Shown in pieces: positions 27,989 to 37,281 of a stretch of DNA of 64,000 bases; the stretch's first letter is position 1; the number at the start of each line of letters is the position of its first letter. The notes under the pieces are model-generated. The model worked only from the letters and a program-made list of their open reading frames with translations, ran no database searches and was not told where the DNA came from. Origin of the DNA: Rosistilla ulvae (GTDB taxonomy: Bacteria; Planctomycetota; Planctomycetia; Pirellulales; Pirellulaceae); assembly GCF_007741475.1 (NCBI RefSeq), contig NZ_CP036261.1:6511798-6575797 (forward strand), read 5' to 3'. The position numbers and the translations under genes were made by a program.

Positions 27989-28551
27989 GGCTGATGTTCC
28001 AGAAATCAAGGCTAGGAAGATGGAAAGTGAATGTAGGTAGGAAGCTTCGCTCGGCCCTAAAAACAAGCTGAACGGCGAGCGAGACTGTTGCTGCGTTAAA
28101 GCGAGTGGCGTGCCAAATTTCTCCCACCCGTTCGCTCATCCCTCCGCCCACCGCCCCCACAATCCATCGCCTGACAAGGAATGGGGCACCATCCCCCCCA
28201 GCAAACTGCCTAGCGACGGCATCCGCCCACCTTATGTTTCATCACGGAAACTGGGAGTTTTGTGGAAAATCCTCGCCGAAACGCCAGAAACCGCCCCGAG
28301 CAACAAAAGATAACCGCGCCAGAGGAGTGCCTCGCGGAAGTGCAATGCAAGGCATTGTTGCCTAACTTCACAGCACAATAAGCGAGCGTCGCCAGACAAA
28401 GAGGCCCGGTAAAGAGGAGGGGAAGGAATGCCCGAGCCCCATGGGGCGTCGCACTGTTTCCCACTTGGCTTGAATGGGAACAGTGCGATGACAGCGGCAG
28501 GAAATAGGAGGGCATCCCCCCCTGAGTCCTCAAACAAGATCATTTGAAAAG
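27989..28551. other. Spacer between tandem DUF1559 paralogues
   Basis: No gene is supported. A hairpin lies at 28449-28488. The region is not duplicated elsewhere in the window, so the tandem copy has diverged in its spacer. A promoter for the second copy may be here. Confidence 0.5.
28449..28488 (-). terminator. Hairpin after first DUF1559 tandem copy
   Basis: The 15-base arm at 28449-28463 pairs with 28475-28488 apart from a single bulged T. It begins 64 bases past the stop of the leftward gene 28552-29487; no T-tract, so it may attenuate rather than stop transcription. Confidence 0.4.
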
Positions 28552-29487
28552 CTACGGGGTCGTAACCACCTCGCCTCGCGCCCGCGTTGCCATCGCGTCC
28601 AACTCCAGCATGTCCATCGTTTCGGTCAAGAAACGCGCGCTGCCATCGCAGAACGAGAATTGAGCACCGCCGGGATGCGCGCTTCGATAGGCGGTCGCGT
28701 TGGTGGTCGTTGTCCCCTCAAAGTTGATTGGATATTGCAGGTTCTTGTTATCCAACTGCAAGAAGCCCGCTCCGGCACCGTAGTAGTAATAGCCCCAGGT
28801 CCACGGCTGAATTCCGCCCCAACTGGAGAGCATCGAATCGGTCCAGCCCTGGCGGTCGGAGCATTCGCCAACCAACAGCGTGGTGCTGGTCCCATCGGTG
28901 ATGTGGGCGAACTTGGTTTTGCTGGTCGGGTAGATCACGCCCGAGGTGCTGTAATCGCGACTGCTGGTTGCGACGTTGACCATGTCGTAATTCACCGAAC
29001 CGGCGTTGGCGCGATAGTGCAGCGTGCCGTGCTGAACTCCTGCATAGGAGGACGCGTTCACCGTATCTCCAAGCGGCGAGGAAGGACAGGCGAAGCTCGG
29101 CATGGGATCGGCAAAAATCGGATCGCCCCCGTTGTGAGGTGCCGTCGTATAGCGGTAGGGCCAAAGTTTCACCAATGCGTCGGGGGCCATCCCATTCATC
29201 GTGTCCAACCGGTTTCCCTCTTCGATAAAGTCGAAGATCCGCCCCGGCCATCCAATCTGATACCCGCCGACCTCCAATCCTCCCGGCGGGAACTTCAGAT
29301 ACACATCGTGGTAGTTGTGCATCGCCAAACCGAGCTGCTTCATATTGTTACTGCACTGCATCCGGCGAGCGGCTTCACGAGCGGCTTGAACCGCTGGCAA
29401 AAGCAGACCGACAAGAATGCCGATGATCGCAATCACGACCAACAATTCGACAAGAGTAAACGCGCGTTGTTTCTTTGATGTGAACAA
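28552..29487 (-). CDS. DUF1559 protein, tandem paralogue 1
   Basis: This 311-residue DUF1559 protein has leader [39 protein letters not shown], and [16 protein letters not shown] near the end. The chosen start is a TTG at 29487 with GGGAA upstream. Upstream in-frame ATG codons would add over 100 residues of non-prepilin sequence. It is the upstream member of a tandem pair with 27053-27988: both share long identical blocks such as [20 protein letters not shown] and [12 protein letters not shown], and differ mainly between. Likely a pseudopilin-like envelope protein; function unknown. Confidence 0.9.
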   Translation of the reverse strand: MFTSKKQRAFTLVELLVVIAIIGILVGLLLPAVQAAREAARRMQCSNNMKQLGLAMHNYHDVYLKFPPGGLEVGGYQIGWPGRIFDFIEEGNRLDTMNGMAPDALVKLWPYRYTTAPHNGGDPIFADPMPSFACPSSPLGDTVNASSYAGVQHGTLHYRANAGSVNYDMVNVATSSRDYSTSGVIYPTSKTKFAHITDGTSTTLLVGECSDRQGWTDSMLSSWGGIQPWTWGYYYYGAGAGFLQLDNKNLQYPINFEGTTTTNATAYRSAHPGGAQFSFCDGSARFLTETMDMLELDAMATRARGEVVTTP

Positions 29488-30265
29488 GGAACAGATTCCC
29501 AAATGTGATAGGCACGAAAGAGGAACGAGATCTAGTGAACCGAATCGATGTGCGATGGAGCAAGACGCTACCCCGCAACCATAGATCAGATCGATGTCAC
29601 GAATAGCGACTGACGTGCCAATTTCCCCTCCGCCACCAGCCAACACCTCGGCAAGGTGAGCTCCACCCAACAACCGTTGCAAGCCTACCCCCCCCTCAGC
29701 GGCACACTCGCCCCCCCTCCGGGGAAGATCCACCGACCATAACGCGAACCTATTCGAGGCGACAGTTTTCCAAAAAACCGCTCCGCATCCGCACCGCCTC
29801 TCCAGAAACCACAGCAAAATGCCTTCCATCGTGGCGGTCCCCCCGTGCCCTTGCTCAACATAGTGGCAAACGGTCGTGAAGCCTTATTGATTCGAGCGCC
29901 GGTCTGAACAAGCCTCTCTTCTCCATGCCAGCAACCATCCCCAGCACACCGAACCACATGACGACTCCAAGCCGCTCGACCATAACCGATCCTCTCGATC
30001 GAGCGGATGCCCGAGGCTACGAAGCCATGCGATATTCCCGACTTCGGACGTGGCAACGTTCGGGAGCGAGGAGTGGATACAAGCCGCAAAAAGGGTGGTT
30101 TACGATTCGGCTGTCTTGAGCGACGCAAGAATGCCCTCCTGCAGAGAGTGGAGTGCAATTCGAAGACGGTTAGCGACCCGTTTTAATACGCCAGCCGACC
30201 TACTCGGAAACACTTTTTACTCGTAGCCCCTCTCACACCGGATTCAACCGCGTAACAGATTGCGA
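29488..30265. other. 780-base intergenic region, nothing recognised
   Basis: The stretch separates the DUF1559 unit from the proton-channel operon. Frames of up to 157 codons occur but have no signal, motif or ribosome-binding site. C-rich tracts lie near 29690-29720. The left part should include the promoter of the DUF1559 unit. Confidence 0.5.
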
Positions 30266-31276
30266 TCAACTCCCAGGCAGCTTGGGAGTTTTCCCGATGT
30301 AACCGGTTGGCTCCAGGACTTGTTTGACCAACCAATCGGGCGCCTTGCCAGTGTAACCCTCGAAATCGAGCATCACGCCGCGGCCACCAAACGCAAGCAG
30401 GATGTCCTTGAAGTCTTTCGCCGTCAGGGCAACTCCATTGAGCATGAGCTGTTGGTCACCGACGATGACGGTTGCCGCAGGATACATAGCATCCGACTCT
30501 CCGCTGGTCTGATCAAAGTTCGAATTAATCACGCGTTCAATCACGGCGACTGCCGAATCCGAAAGCGTTTTGTCACCAGCGATGTACCCGGAAAGCTTGC
30601 TTGCGTAAATCACGCCTATCCGTTCAGAGGAAATCGAGTAGCTATCATCGGAAGGGTTAATCTGCTGATACTCTGAAAAAGCGGCGTATATCGCATTCGC
30701 TTCCTCGATCGTATAGAACCGTTGCTTACGCGACGCGAGCGCGAGATCTACCATCTCACGAACCTGCCTCGTCAAGAATTCGACCGTTGTTTCTCCACCC
30801 CGCCGCGTTGTCGCGTGGTCGAATTCTTTCCGTCGAATAAAGACCAACTTTTCTCGCTCGTATTCATACGCCAATAGAACACTTGCCGGTTCCGTCGCCC
30901 CTGTAAATCGCTGCTCTCCATCCAAAGCTGCCATCTTGCTGGCGACGGCGTCCGCCTGTTTCGATGCATTGGCCCTGAGTGTCTCAATCTGCTCCTGCTG
31001 CCGAAGCATCTGTTCGCGTTGCGCATTCATTTCTGCTCGCTGCTTCTGTAGCTTCTCCGATAGCTCGGCCACTTCATCAACCGACAACTGGTGAATGTCT
31101 TCCACCACAGTCACCTCCGCAACTTCCGGAATCTTAGCGCGGACGCGCTGGCTGACTTCGACGGCAAGCGTTAGTACAAACAACACCAATACGATCAAGG
31201 CACAAAAGATCAGATCGGCAAAGGTCTCATAGACGTTCGATTGGCTACCGGAATAGCGTTCACTCAACGATTTCAC
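30266..31276 (-). CDS. ExbD/MotB-like single-pass protein of proton-channel pair
   Basis: This 336-residue protein has one membrane helix at about residues 20-42 (ADLIFCALIVLVLFVLTLAVEV), placed as in ExbD/TolR/MotB with an Asp at its start. A long coiled coil follows (about 70-125, QKQRAEMNAQREQMLRQQEQ). The C-terminal segment YPAATVIVGDQQLMLNGVAL resembles the ExbD/TolR periplasmic fold rather than an OmpA peptidoglycan-binding domain. Its start overlaps the last 17 bases of the upstream channel gene, so translation is coupled. It probably forms the plug/stator partner of that channel; what it powers is unknown. Confidence 0.75.
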   Translation of the reverse strand: MKSLSERYSGSQSNVYETFADLIFCALIVLVLFVLTLAVEVSQRVRAKIPEVAEVTVVEDIHQLSVDEVAELSEKLQKQRAEMNAQREQMLRQQEQIETLRANASKQADAVASKMAALDGEQRFTGATEPASVLLAYEYEREKLVFIRRKEFDHATTRRGGETTVEFLTRQVREMVDLALASRKQRFYTIEEANAIYAAFSEYQQINPSDDSYSISSERIGVIYASKLSGYIAGDKTLSDSAVAVIERVINSNFDQTSGESDAMYPAATVIVGDQQLMLNGVALTAKDFKDILLAFGGRGVMLDFEGYTGKAPDWLVKQVLEPTGYIGKTPKLPGS

Positions 31277-32324
31277 CGACCAGCACCTCCTGCTTGCTGC
31301 TTCGAGACGATTTACGCAACTGCGGAGCGATGCGGACTTCGGTTAATGCAGCGATGTACGAGACAAAATGATCGACGTTGGAGGTGTAAACATTGTTTAA
31401 GACCCTCAACACAACGCTTCCCAGAATGGCCCCCACAAGCGTCGTGTAGAACGCGGTCCCCAAACCTTGCATCGTGGTTCGCATTCCGACCATCAACTCG
31501 GTTGCATCACCGGCGTCCCCTAAGGAATCCAACGTGCTGCTGAGCCCGTTGGTCATCGAGATCAATCCCACAATCGTCCCGATCAGGCCGAGCGAAACAA
31601 GCACGCCCGCTAACACATCGATGATTTTGGAGCGAGCCATCATCTTGCTGTACAACAAGGTGATTAGGCTGTCTTGGGAAACATTAGGATCGTGCTTGGC
31701 GATCTTTGCCAGATCCTGGATATGCTGATGAAAAACACCCGCTGGTGTTGCTCGCACCACCTCCGAGAACCCTCCTGGCGCGTTAAGCTTCTTCACCAAG
31801 AAGGCAGCGCAAACAAACTCGCTCTTGAGATTCTTGACGGCGCGAAAGTTCAAAGCGATGCCAAAGAAGAAGAGTCCGAAGATCATCGCGCACAGACCGC
31901 TACTATCACTTGCCACCGCGCGAACCAGATGGATGCCCGCGGCAAAGGCAAGCAGCACACCAACCACAGCCGCATAGATAAACCACTCTCGCAACGGATC
32001 TCTGTCCAACTGCAAGTCCTTCTGACGCTTGGCTTCTTCGGCCAGCTTTTCGGTAAGCAGTTTTTGGGTCTCCGCCTTTTTGACCAGCGCCTGCTTCTCG
32101 CGTTCCTTGCCAGCCAACAACTGGCGTTGAGCTTCCGCCAACTTCTCCCGAGTCCCCGGCACAATCAATGCGATGCCACAGTCCGGACAATGGTCGTTAT
32201 TTCCGGCATCCATCAAAGGGGAGGTTAAACGAACGCGACACCCCAAACAGTCATACTTAACGCTATGCCCCCCCACGGCTTTTTTCAACACATACCTTGA
32301 ATTTGGTTTCATCAAGCTCCCCAT
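31260..32324 (-). CDS. MotA/TolQ/ExbB-like channel protein with N-terminal zinc ribbon
   Basis: This 354-residue protein begins with a short segment carrying two CXXC pairs (Cys26/Cys29 and Cys46/Cys49), a likely zinc ribbon. A coiled coil (about 56-105) and then four membrane helices follow. The final pair (KIIDVLAGVLVSLGLIGTIV and GTAFYTTLVGAILGSVVL) is the MotA/TolQ/ExbB channel core. The start at 32324 is supported by GGAGGAA about 10 bases upstream; the 5-residue-shorter start has poor spacing. Together with the overlapping downstream ExbD-like gene it forms a two-gene operon. A cytoplasmic zinc ribbon on this channel family is unusual to me. Confidence 0.8.
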   Translation of the reverse strand: MGSLMKPNSRYVLKKAVGGHSVKYDCLGCRVRLTSPLMDAGNNDHCPDCGIALIVPGTREKLAEAQRQLLAGKEREKQALVKKAETQKLLTEKLAEEAKRQKDLQLDRDPLREWFIYAAVVGVLLAFAAGIHLVRAVASDSSGLCAMIFGLFFFGIALNFRAVKNLKSEFVCAAFLVKKLNAPGGFSEVVRATPAGVFHQHIQDLAKIAKHDPNVSQDSLITLLYSKMMARSKIIDVLAGVLVSLGLIGTIVGLISMTNGLSSTLDSLGDAGDATELMVGMRTTMQGLGTAFYTTLVGAILGSVVLRVLNNVYTSNVDHFVSYIAALTEVRIAPQLRKSSRSSKQEVLVGEIVE

Positions 32325-32576
32325 GCAACCGCTTCCTCCAACTATCGCATGCCCATACCGCGCGCCGTCCGGGCGATTGCCAACAATGAAACAGGCAAGT
32401 CTAGCTAACAACAAACCACCAAAGCAACTAGCGCCCGCTTTCTTGCTTCGCCTACTCGCAATATCTCGATCCTCCGTTCGCTTGCCGACCGCCGCGCGTC
32501 CGCCTAACATGACCGCGATTGCCGCCGGCACCTCTTCCAAAACAGACAGCACGAAGTCCTCCGCCCATGGGTCGAT

Positions 32577-33452
32577 ATGACAAACAAAGCAAGCGCATCG
32601 AAGATTCAGCTTCCATTGCAAACGAAATATCGCGTCTCTGCGATTGCTGCGTCGCGCACGGCGGGGCTGCTGATCTTGTCCTGTTCCGCCATGCTGCACA
32701 TCGCCAACGCCGACCAACCGGCGACGGAGATCGCGCCGCTGCGCCAAGCCCATGCGCATAACGATTACCTGCACGACCGGCCGCTGCTGGACGCACTGGA
32801 TCATGGATTCTGTAGCGTCGAAGCCGATGTGTTTCTTGTCGATGGCGAATTGCTGGTCGCTCACTCGCGGTCGGAGCTGTCGCCCGACCGAACGCTCAAG
32901 CGACTCTACCTCGATCCCCTCCGCGAACGAGTGCAGCGAGGCGGCGGACGGGTCTACCTGGGCGGTCCCGTCGTCACGCTGTTGATCGATTTTAAAGCCG
33001 ACGGTGCCGCGACCTACGCGGCACTAGACAAGCTGCTGAGCCAATATCCCGACGTCATCTCCGTGATCCGCGACGGCCAGCGAACCGAAAAAGCGGTGAA
33101 CGTTGTCATCAGTGGCGATCGACCGTTTGCAGCGGTCGCGTCGGACAAAGAACGCTTAGCCGGCCTCGATGGACGTTTGAGCGACTTGGACAGCGACATG
33201 CCGGCTCACCTGATGCCGATGATCAGCGACCGCTGGGGCAAACATTTTAAGTGGCGTGGTGAAGGGGAGATGAGTGGTGAAGAACAGGCCAAGCTGGCTG
33301 CGATCGTGGCGAAGGTTCACGCCAAAGGCCGAGTGCTACGTGTCTGGGCGATCCCCGATAACCCGCGCAGCTGGCGAGCGATGCAAGCCGCTGGCGTCGA
33401 CCTGATCAATACCGACGATCTAAAAGGCCTGAGCCAAATGTTGCAGGAATGA
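32577..33452 (+). CDS. Exported GDPD/PI-PLC-like phosphodiesterase
   Basis: This 291-residue protein has a leader with a hydrophobic run (AGLLILSCSAMLHIANA), so it is probably exported. The core QAHAHNDYLHDRPLLDALDHGFCSVEADVFLVDGELLVAHSR has the early HAHND, the SVEADV metal-binding Glu/Asp pair and the AHS catalytic segment of phosphatidylinositol-phospholipase-C-like/glycerophosphodiester phosphodiesterase TIM barrels (the AIM6-like branch). WAIPDN and GVDLINTDDL near the end fit the barrel's last strands. It should cleave a phosphodiester in the periplasm. No clear ribosome-binding site; the start could be slightly different. Confidence 0.8.
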   Translation: MTNKASASKIQLPLQTKYRVSAIAASRTAGLLILSCSAMLHIANADQPATEIAPLRQAHAHNDYLHDRPLLDALDHGFCSVEADVFLVDGELLVAHSRSELSPDRTLKRLYLDPLRERVQRGGGRVYLGGPVVTLLIDFKADGAATYAALDKLLSQYPDVISVIRDGQRTEKAVNVVISGDRPFAAVASDKERLAGLDGRLSDLDSDMPAHLMPMISDRWGKHFKWRGEGEMSGEEQAKLAAIVAKVHAKGRVLRVWAIPDNPRSWRAMQAAGVDLINTDDLKGLSQMLQE

Positions 33453-33769
33453 TTCGTAGAAACGGATCAGCGGCTCTATTCATCCAAAGCGACCTTCGAA
33501 TCACAGCTTAAACAGGTTGTGCAGGAGGACGGTTGAATTTTGGGGTGGCAGAATGATGGGGGCAGAATGATTTAGCGCAGAACATCAATCTGCCAACATC
33601 AACCTGCAGAAGAAAACGTCTCTGGCCGCATCGCGAATTTGAAACAGCCTCAGGAGGGTTCCCGCAAGAAGGCGGAGCGCGGCCGCTGAGGCGCCGCGTT
33701 CCCCAGAGATACCGAATCTGAGAAACCTGCGAGAACACCCGGTCGGTACCAGATGTCTTCAGGAGCCTC
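33453..33769. other. Intergenic region with a family-A repeat
   Basis: Between convergent genes. It holds one copy of repeat family A (33546-33606). No gene seen. Confidence 0.6.
33546..33606 (+). repeat. Repeat family A copy
   Basis: The left part reads GGCAGAATGATGGGGGCAGA followed by ATGATTT, and the right part AATCTGCCAACATCAACCTG, a degenerate complement. Family A is defined by a doubled GCAGAATGAT and a complementary ATCATTCTGCC-like arm. Confidence 0.6.
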
Positions 33770-35356
33770 CTATTTTTTCCGGCGAGCTGCCGAAGCCAAA
33801 GGATTGCGTGGACGTCGCCGTTTTTTGGTAGGGCGTGGGATGATTCCGGTGGTGCTTCGTTGCAGGCGTTTGACAATGGTTTCGATCGTGCGTCGGTCGT
33901 ACCCGAGCTGCTCGCTGACCTTGAGAATCGATTGCATCTCGTGGATGGCGAGTGTTCCATCGGCCATCGCCAAGCGGATCAAGTTACACAACTGGGTTTC
34001 GCTTGGCGGCGCCGAGCGGGCTTTGTCGTGTTTGTCCCGAGCCCGAGCGATCATCGAGTCGTATTTTTCTTGATTCCAACGATGCTTCTTGGCCCACTTC
34101 CGCATCACCTTCGATTCGTCTTGATGGATGCCTTCATGGGATATCGCCAATTGAGCCAACTGCAAGAACTCAAGGTCCTTCAGTTCGCCAGCTTCCAAAG
34201 GATGACCGTACTGGCGAGTCAAGTCGCGCTGCAACGCCTGTTGGGAGGATCGGGCGCGCCACCACAGGCGTCCGATCGCCGCAGCGATCCCGATCGCAAT
34301 CACAACCAACAACCACGGATGGGCGATCAAATAGGCGGCAGCCATCACCAGAATCGCGACCGGCAACCCGATGACAAGTGCGGAAACAAACCTCCCCGAT
34401 TCAGCGACCCAACGGAGCGTGGGAAGATGAAACAAAAAGCCGGTCATCCATCCAATCAAGACATACACCCCAAGGACAAACAGCGCGGTACCGAGCCCAC
34501 GAGTTGTCCACGTCTGCATCTGACCGTTTAACCGAAGCGATGCCAATGCCGTCGCACGATCGCCGGCAACAATCAGATGCAGGGTGCCCGGGTCCGCGAA
34601 GATTTGATAAAGCAAGCCCGCTGGCGGTTCGAACCGATGGGCGACGCCACGCCCCGCTTGCAATTTCCCAAAATAGGTCGCGACACGAGGCGCGACGATT
34701 CCCGTGTAGCGCACGCGCTCATCCCCCGCGCGATCTTGCTCCCCTTTGGACAAATAGAATACCGGCATTCGGACCGCCATCCCCAACTGGGATCCCGTTT
34801 CGGAAAGCCGAAGGCTGCGAGGATTGATCGCTTGGTGGCTGCCGCTGAATTGGATCGATCGACTCTCAATCGGCAACGCGCCAATGCGGTACTCTGCTGC
34901 CAACATCTCTTTTGGCTTGCAGCGTCGCTCGATCTCCTGGTTACGGCGATTGTTGTTGAGCTTGGTTGACCAGCCCAGCCGCCAGACGTATCGCCGCCCC
35001 AGCAACCCTCTTTTCCGCTCCACCCGCCCGTGCCAGACGTCCCAAATTGTCCCCCGCCTCCCACTGTACGTCTTCCGCCGCCAACAATAGATGTCGGTCT
35101 TTCGAGAGACAGCCAAGAAGCCGTTGAACCGATCGATGAACTCTCCAGGGATCGTCAGCCCAGGATCCATCGGCCCGGTCCAGGAGATCAGCGAGCCGGA
35201 GGAGACCGCATCCAGTGACGCGACCTCCGACGTCGCAGCCGCCGCGCGGTAGAGATTAAACCGCGTTTCGTTGCGCCACAGGATGATCAAAGCAAGCAAG
35301 ACAAGCACAGTTCCGGTCAACAGGCGCAGCAAACGTTTCATTTCGATACGAGCCAT
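33770..35356 (-). CDS. TMEM43-like membrane protein with C-terminal TerB-like domain
   Basis: This 528-residue protein has an N-terminal membrane helix (about 8-26), a long extracytoplasmic region, then three helices (about 290-370). The layout and the DERVRYTGIVAPRVATYFGK segment match the TMEM43 family. After the helices, residues about 390-500 (LEFLQLAQLAISHEGIHQDE, KVMRKWAKKHRW, LIRLAMADGTLAIHEMQSIL) look like a duplicated TerB/DUF533-type helical domain. The tail is Lys/Arg-rich. A clear paralogue is encoded divergently at 35800-37281. Function is unknown; TerB domains occur in envelope-stress systems. The start is not fixed by a ribosome-binding site. Confidence 0.75.
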   Translation of the reverse strand: MARIEMKRLLRLLTGTVLVLLALIILWRNETRFNLYRAAAATSEVASLDAVSSGSLISWTGPMDPGLTIPGEFIDRFNGFLAVSRKTDIYCWRRKTYSGRRGTIWDVWHGRVERKRGLLGRRYVWRLGWSTKLNNNRRNQEIERRCKPKEMLAAEYRIGALPIESRSIQFSGSHQAINPRSLRLSETGSQLGMAVRMPVFYLSKGEQDRAGDERVRYTGIVAPRVATYFGKLQAGRGVAHRFEPPAGLLYQIFADPGTLHLIVAGDRATALASLRLNGQMQTWTTRGLGTALFVLGVYVLIGWMTGFLFHLPTLRWVAESGRFVSALVIGLPVAILVMAAAYLIAHPWLLVVIAIGIAAAIGRLWWRARSSQQALQRDLTRQYGHPLEAGELKDLEFLQLAQLAISHEGIHQDESKVMRKWAKKHRWNQEKYDSMIARARDKHDKARSAPPSETQLCNLIRLAMADGTLAIHEMQSILKVSEQLGYDRRTIETIVKRLQRSTTGIIPRPTKKRRRPRNPLASAARRKK

Positions 35357-35799
35357 TCAAAATCGGGCGCGAGGTGAGGAGTGGTAGAAGATCGGGAATT
35401 GCCGGAGGATTGATTTTGAACCACGACGACGCCCAAAACCAGTACCTTTAAGAAAAGCTTCCCCCAGAAAGGGCCACGCAATCATGAGAAGCCAGCTGAG
35501 GAAAGTGGACGCCTCGGAGCTGGCTTTCGGCAAACAGCAGAACCTAGATGCAACGTCGCGACGTTTCCTGCACTCCCGATTTCCCGGAAGCCACGACGCC
35601 CGCAGGCCGCGCCACCGAGCAATCGATTGCCTGAGTGATCGGGGCCGAAATGAGGTGCGAAGCTACGGAGTGAGCACCGGGGCGCGGTTCGAACGGTGGG
35701 TGCTTGGGTGTTGTCGCGCAGCGGTCGTTATGGGCATAATTGCCCTCCTGCCACCGGGCCCCTGCATGAAGCACCACGACCAACCGCGACGGATCTACC
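35357..35799. promoter_or_regulatory. Divergent promoter region of TMEM43-TerB pair
   Basis: 443 bases between the two divergent paralogues. Open frames here are short and lack signals. Both promoters should lie here; no consensus elements stood out. Confidence 0.45.
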
Positions 35800-37281
35800 A
35801 TGGCTCACACTCAAGAAGACCGCTGGGCGATGATGCTAATGGGACCCGCCTTGGTCCTTCTCACACTCCCCGTGCTGTGGCAAAACGAAACGCGATTCGA
35901 CTATTATCGTGCCGCTGCAGCGACCCAGGCTGTCGATTCACTGGATGATGTCGCAGCCGGAACGCTGATCTCCTTGACCGGCCCGATGGAGTCGGGATCC
36001 GCAATCCCAGGGGAATACGTCGAAGCGTTCCCTGGCTTCCTAACGGTCAATCGCGAGGCGGAGATCTACAGCTGGTATCAGCCAGATTTCAGCCGGAACA
36101 CGCATTACGAAATGAAATGGAAGTCGAGCGTCCAGAACAGCGCCGACAACGCCGGAGTCAAACAGGAATGCAAATCCAAGAGCTTCTACCGGGCGGAGTA
36201 CCAAGTTGGCGAACTACCGATCCAAACCTCGTTGATCGAATTCTTCGACGATTACGACACGATCGCTCCGAAAACTCTCCGGCTTAAACCGACCGGAATG
36301 CAGCTGCACCTAAAGCCTGGGAGTGAGTACTTTCACCTGACTAAAAAGGCTAGCGATGGGCTGGGGGATGAACGGGTGCGTTACACAGGAATTCCCGTGC
36401 CACGTGTCGCAACCTACTTCGGCAAATATGAATCGGGGCACGGCGTCGCCGATCAATCGCATCATCAGTCAGGAATTGTCTATCAGATGATTCAGGACTC
36501 GGGCAATCTACACTGCATCGTCGCTGGAGATCGACCCGCCGCGTTGGCGAAGATCAAGTCGCACCTGCAACAACTGAAGTGGATCATACGCGGGCTCGGG
36601 ACCGCGTCGATTATCACAGGGTTTGTGATCTTATTTTCAAGCATCACCGGATTCATGTACCATCTTCCGCTGATCGGTCCCCTTGCCGGATGGGGTTCGT
36701 TTCTTGCCGCCGTGATGATCGGGCTGCCGATCGCAATACTCAACATCGCCGCCGCCTATCTGATTGCCCATCCGCTGCTGTTAGCGATCATCGCGACTGG
36801 AATCGTGGCGACAATCTATCTGCTGAGAAAGCGTGGCAAGGCATCCCAACAGGCGCTCCGTCGCGATCTGAATCAGCAATATGGCAGCCCGCTGGGAACC
36901 GATGAACTGAAAGAACTCGAGTTCTTAGAGTTAGCTCAGATGGCGATGTCGGATGCTCAACTGGATGACAACGAAACGAAGATCCTCCAGAAATGGGCCA
37001 AGAAGCATCGCTGGGATCAAGCGAAGTACGACGCGATGATTGCCCGAGCTCGAAGCGAGCGAGAGGTGATCGATCCAGGCACGGCCGACGATGAGCACCT
37101 GCGGAACGTGGTCCGCTTGGCGATGGCCGATGGCACGCTCACTGGATATGAGATACGCACGATTCGCTCCGTCAGCAAACGGCTAGGATTCGACGACGCG
37201 ACAATCCGCAAGATGATCGATCGCGTGCGACGCGACATCGCCCGCAACAGAGCGGAGGCGCAAAGCCATCCGGCGCAGTGA
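35800..37281 (+). CDS. TMEM43-like membrane protein with C-terminal TerB-like domain (paralogue)
   Basis: This 493-residue protein matches the divergent neighbour along its whole length: WQNETRFDYYRAAAAT, GPMESGSAIPGEYVEAFPGF, DERVRYTGIPVPRVATYFGK, QQALRRDLNQQYGSPLGTDE and KILQKWAKKHRWDQAKYDAM all have direct counterparts. It has the same helix pattern and a C-terminal TerB-like region (VRLAMADGTLTGYEIRTI). It lacks the basic Lys/Arg tail and the insertion of the other copy (residues about 100-140 there). Two diverged copies in inverted order suggest hetero-oligomer partners, which is inference. Confidence 0.75.
   Translation: MAHTQEDRWAMMLMGPALVLLTLPVLWQNETRFDYYRAAAATQAVDSLDDVAAGTLISLTGPMESGSAIPGEYVEAFPGFLTVNREAEIYSWYQPDFSRNTHYEMKWKSSVQNSADNAGVKQECKSKSFYRAEYQVGELPIQTSLIEFFDDYDTIAPKTLRLKPTGMQLHLKPGSEYFHLTKKASDGLGDERVRYTGIPVPRVATYFGKYESGHGVADQSHHQSGIVYQMIQDSGNLHCIVAGDRPAALAKIKSHLQQLKWIIRGLGTASIITGFVILFSSITGFMYHLPLIGPLAGWGSFLAAVMIGLPIAILNIAAAYLIAHPLLLAIIATGIVATIYLLRKRGKASQQALRRDLNQQYGSPLGTDELKELEFLELAQMAMSDAQLDDNETKILQKWAKKHRWDQAKYDAMIARARSEREVIDPGTADDEHLRNVVRLAMADGTLTGYEIRTIRSVSKRLGFDDATIRKMIDRVRRDIARNRAEAQSHPAQ

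Noticed and set aside
29685-30158. 157-codon minus-strand frame in the 780-base gap
   Set aside because: No signal, no motif, Arg-rich shadow-like composition, and no ribosome-binding site.
30266-32324. Zorya defence system (ZorA/ZorB)
   Set aside because: The channel pair resembles ZorAB in outline, but the second protein lacks a clear OmpA-type domain and no ZorC/D/E-like gene is next to it.
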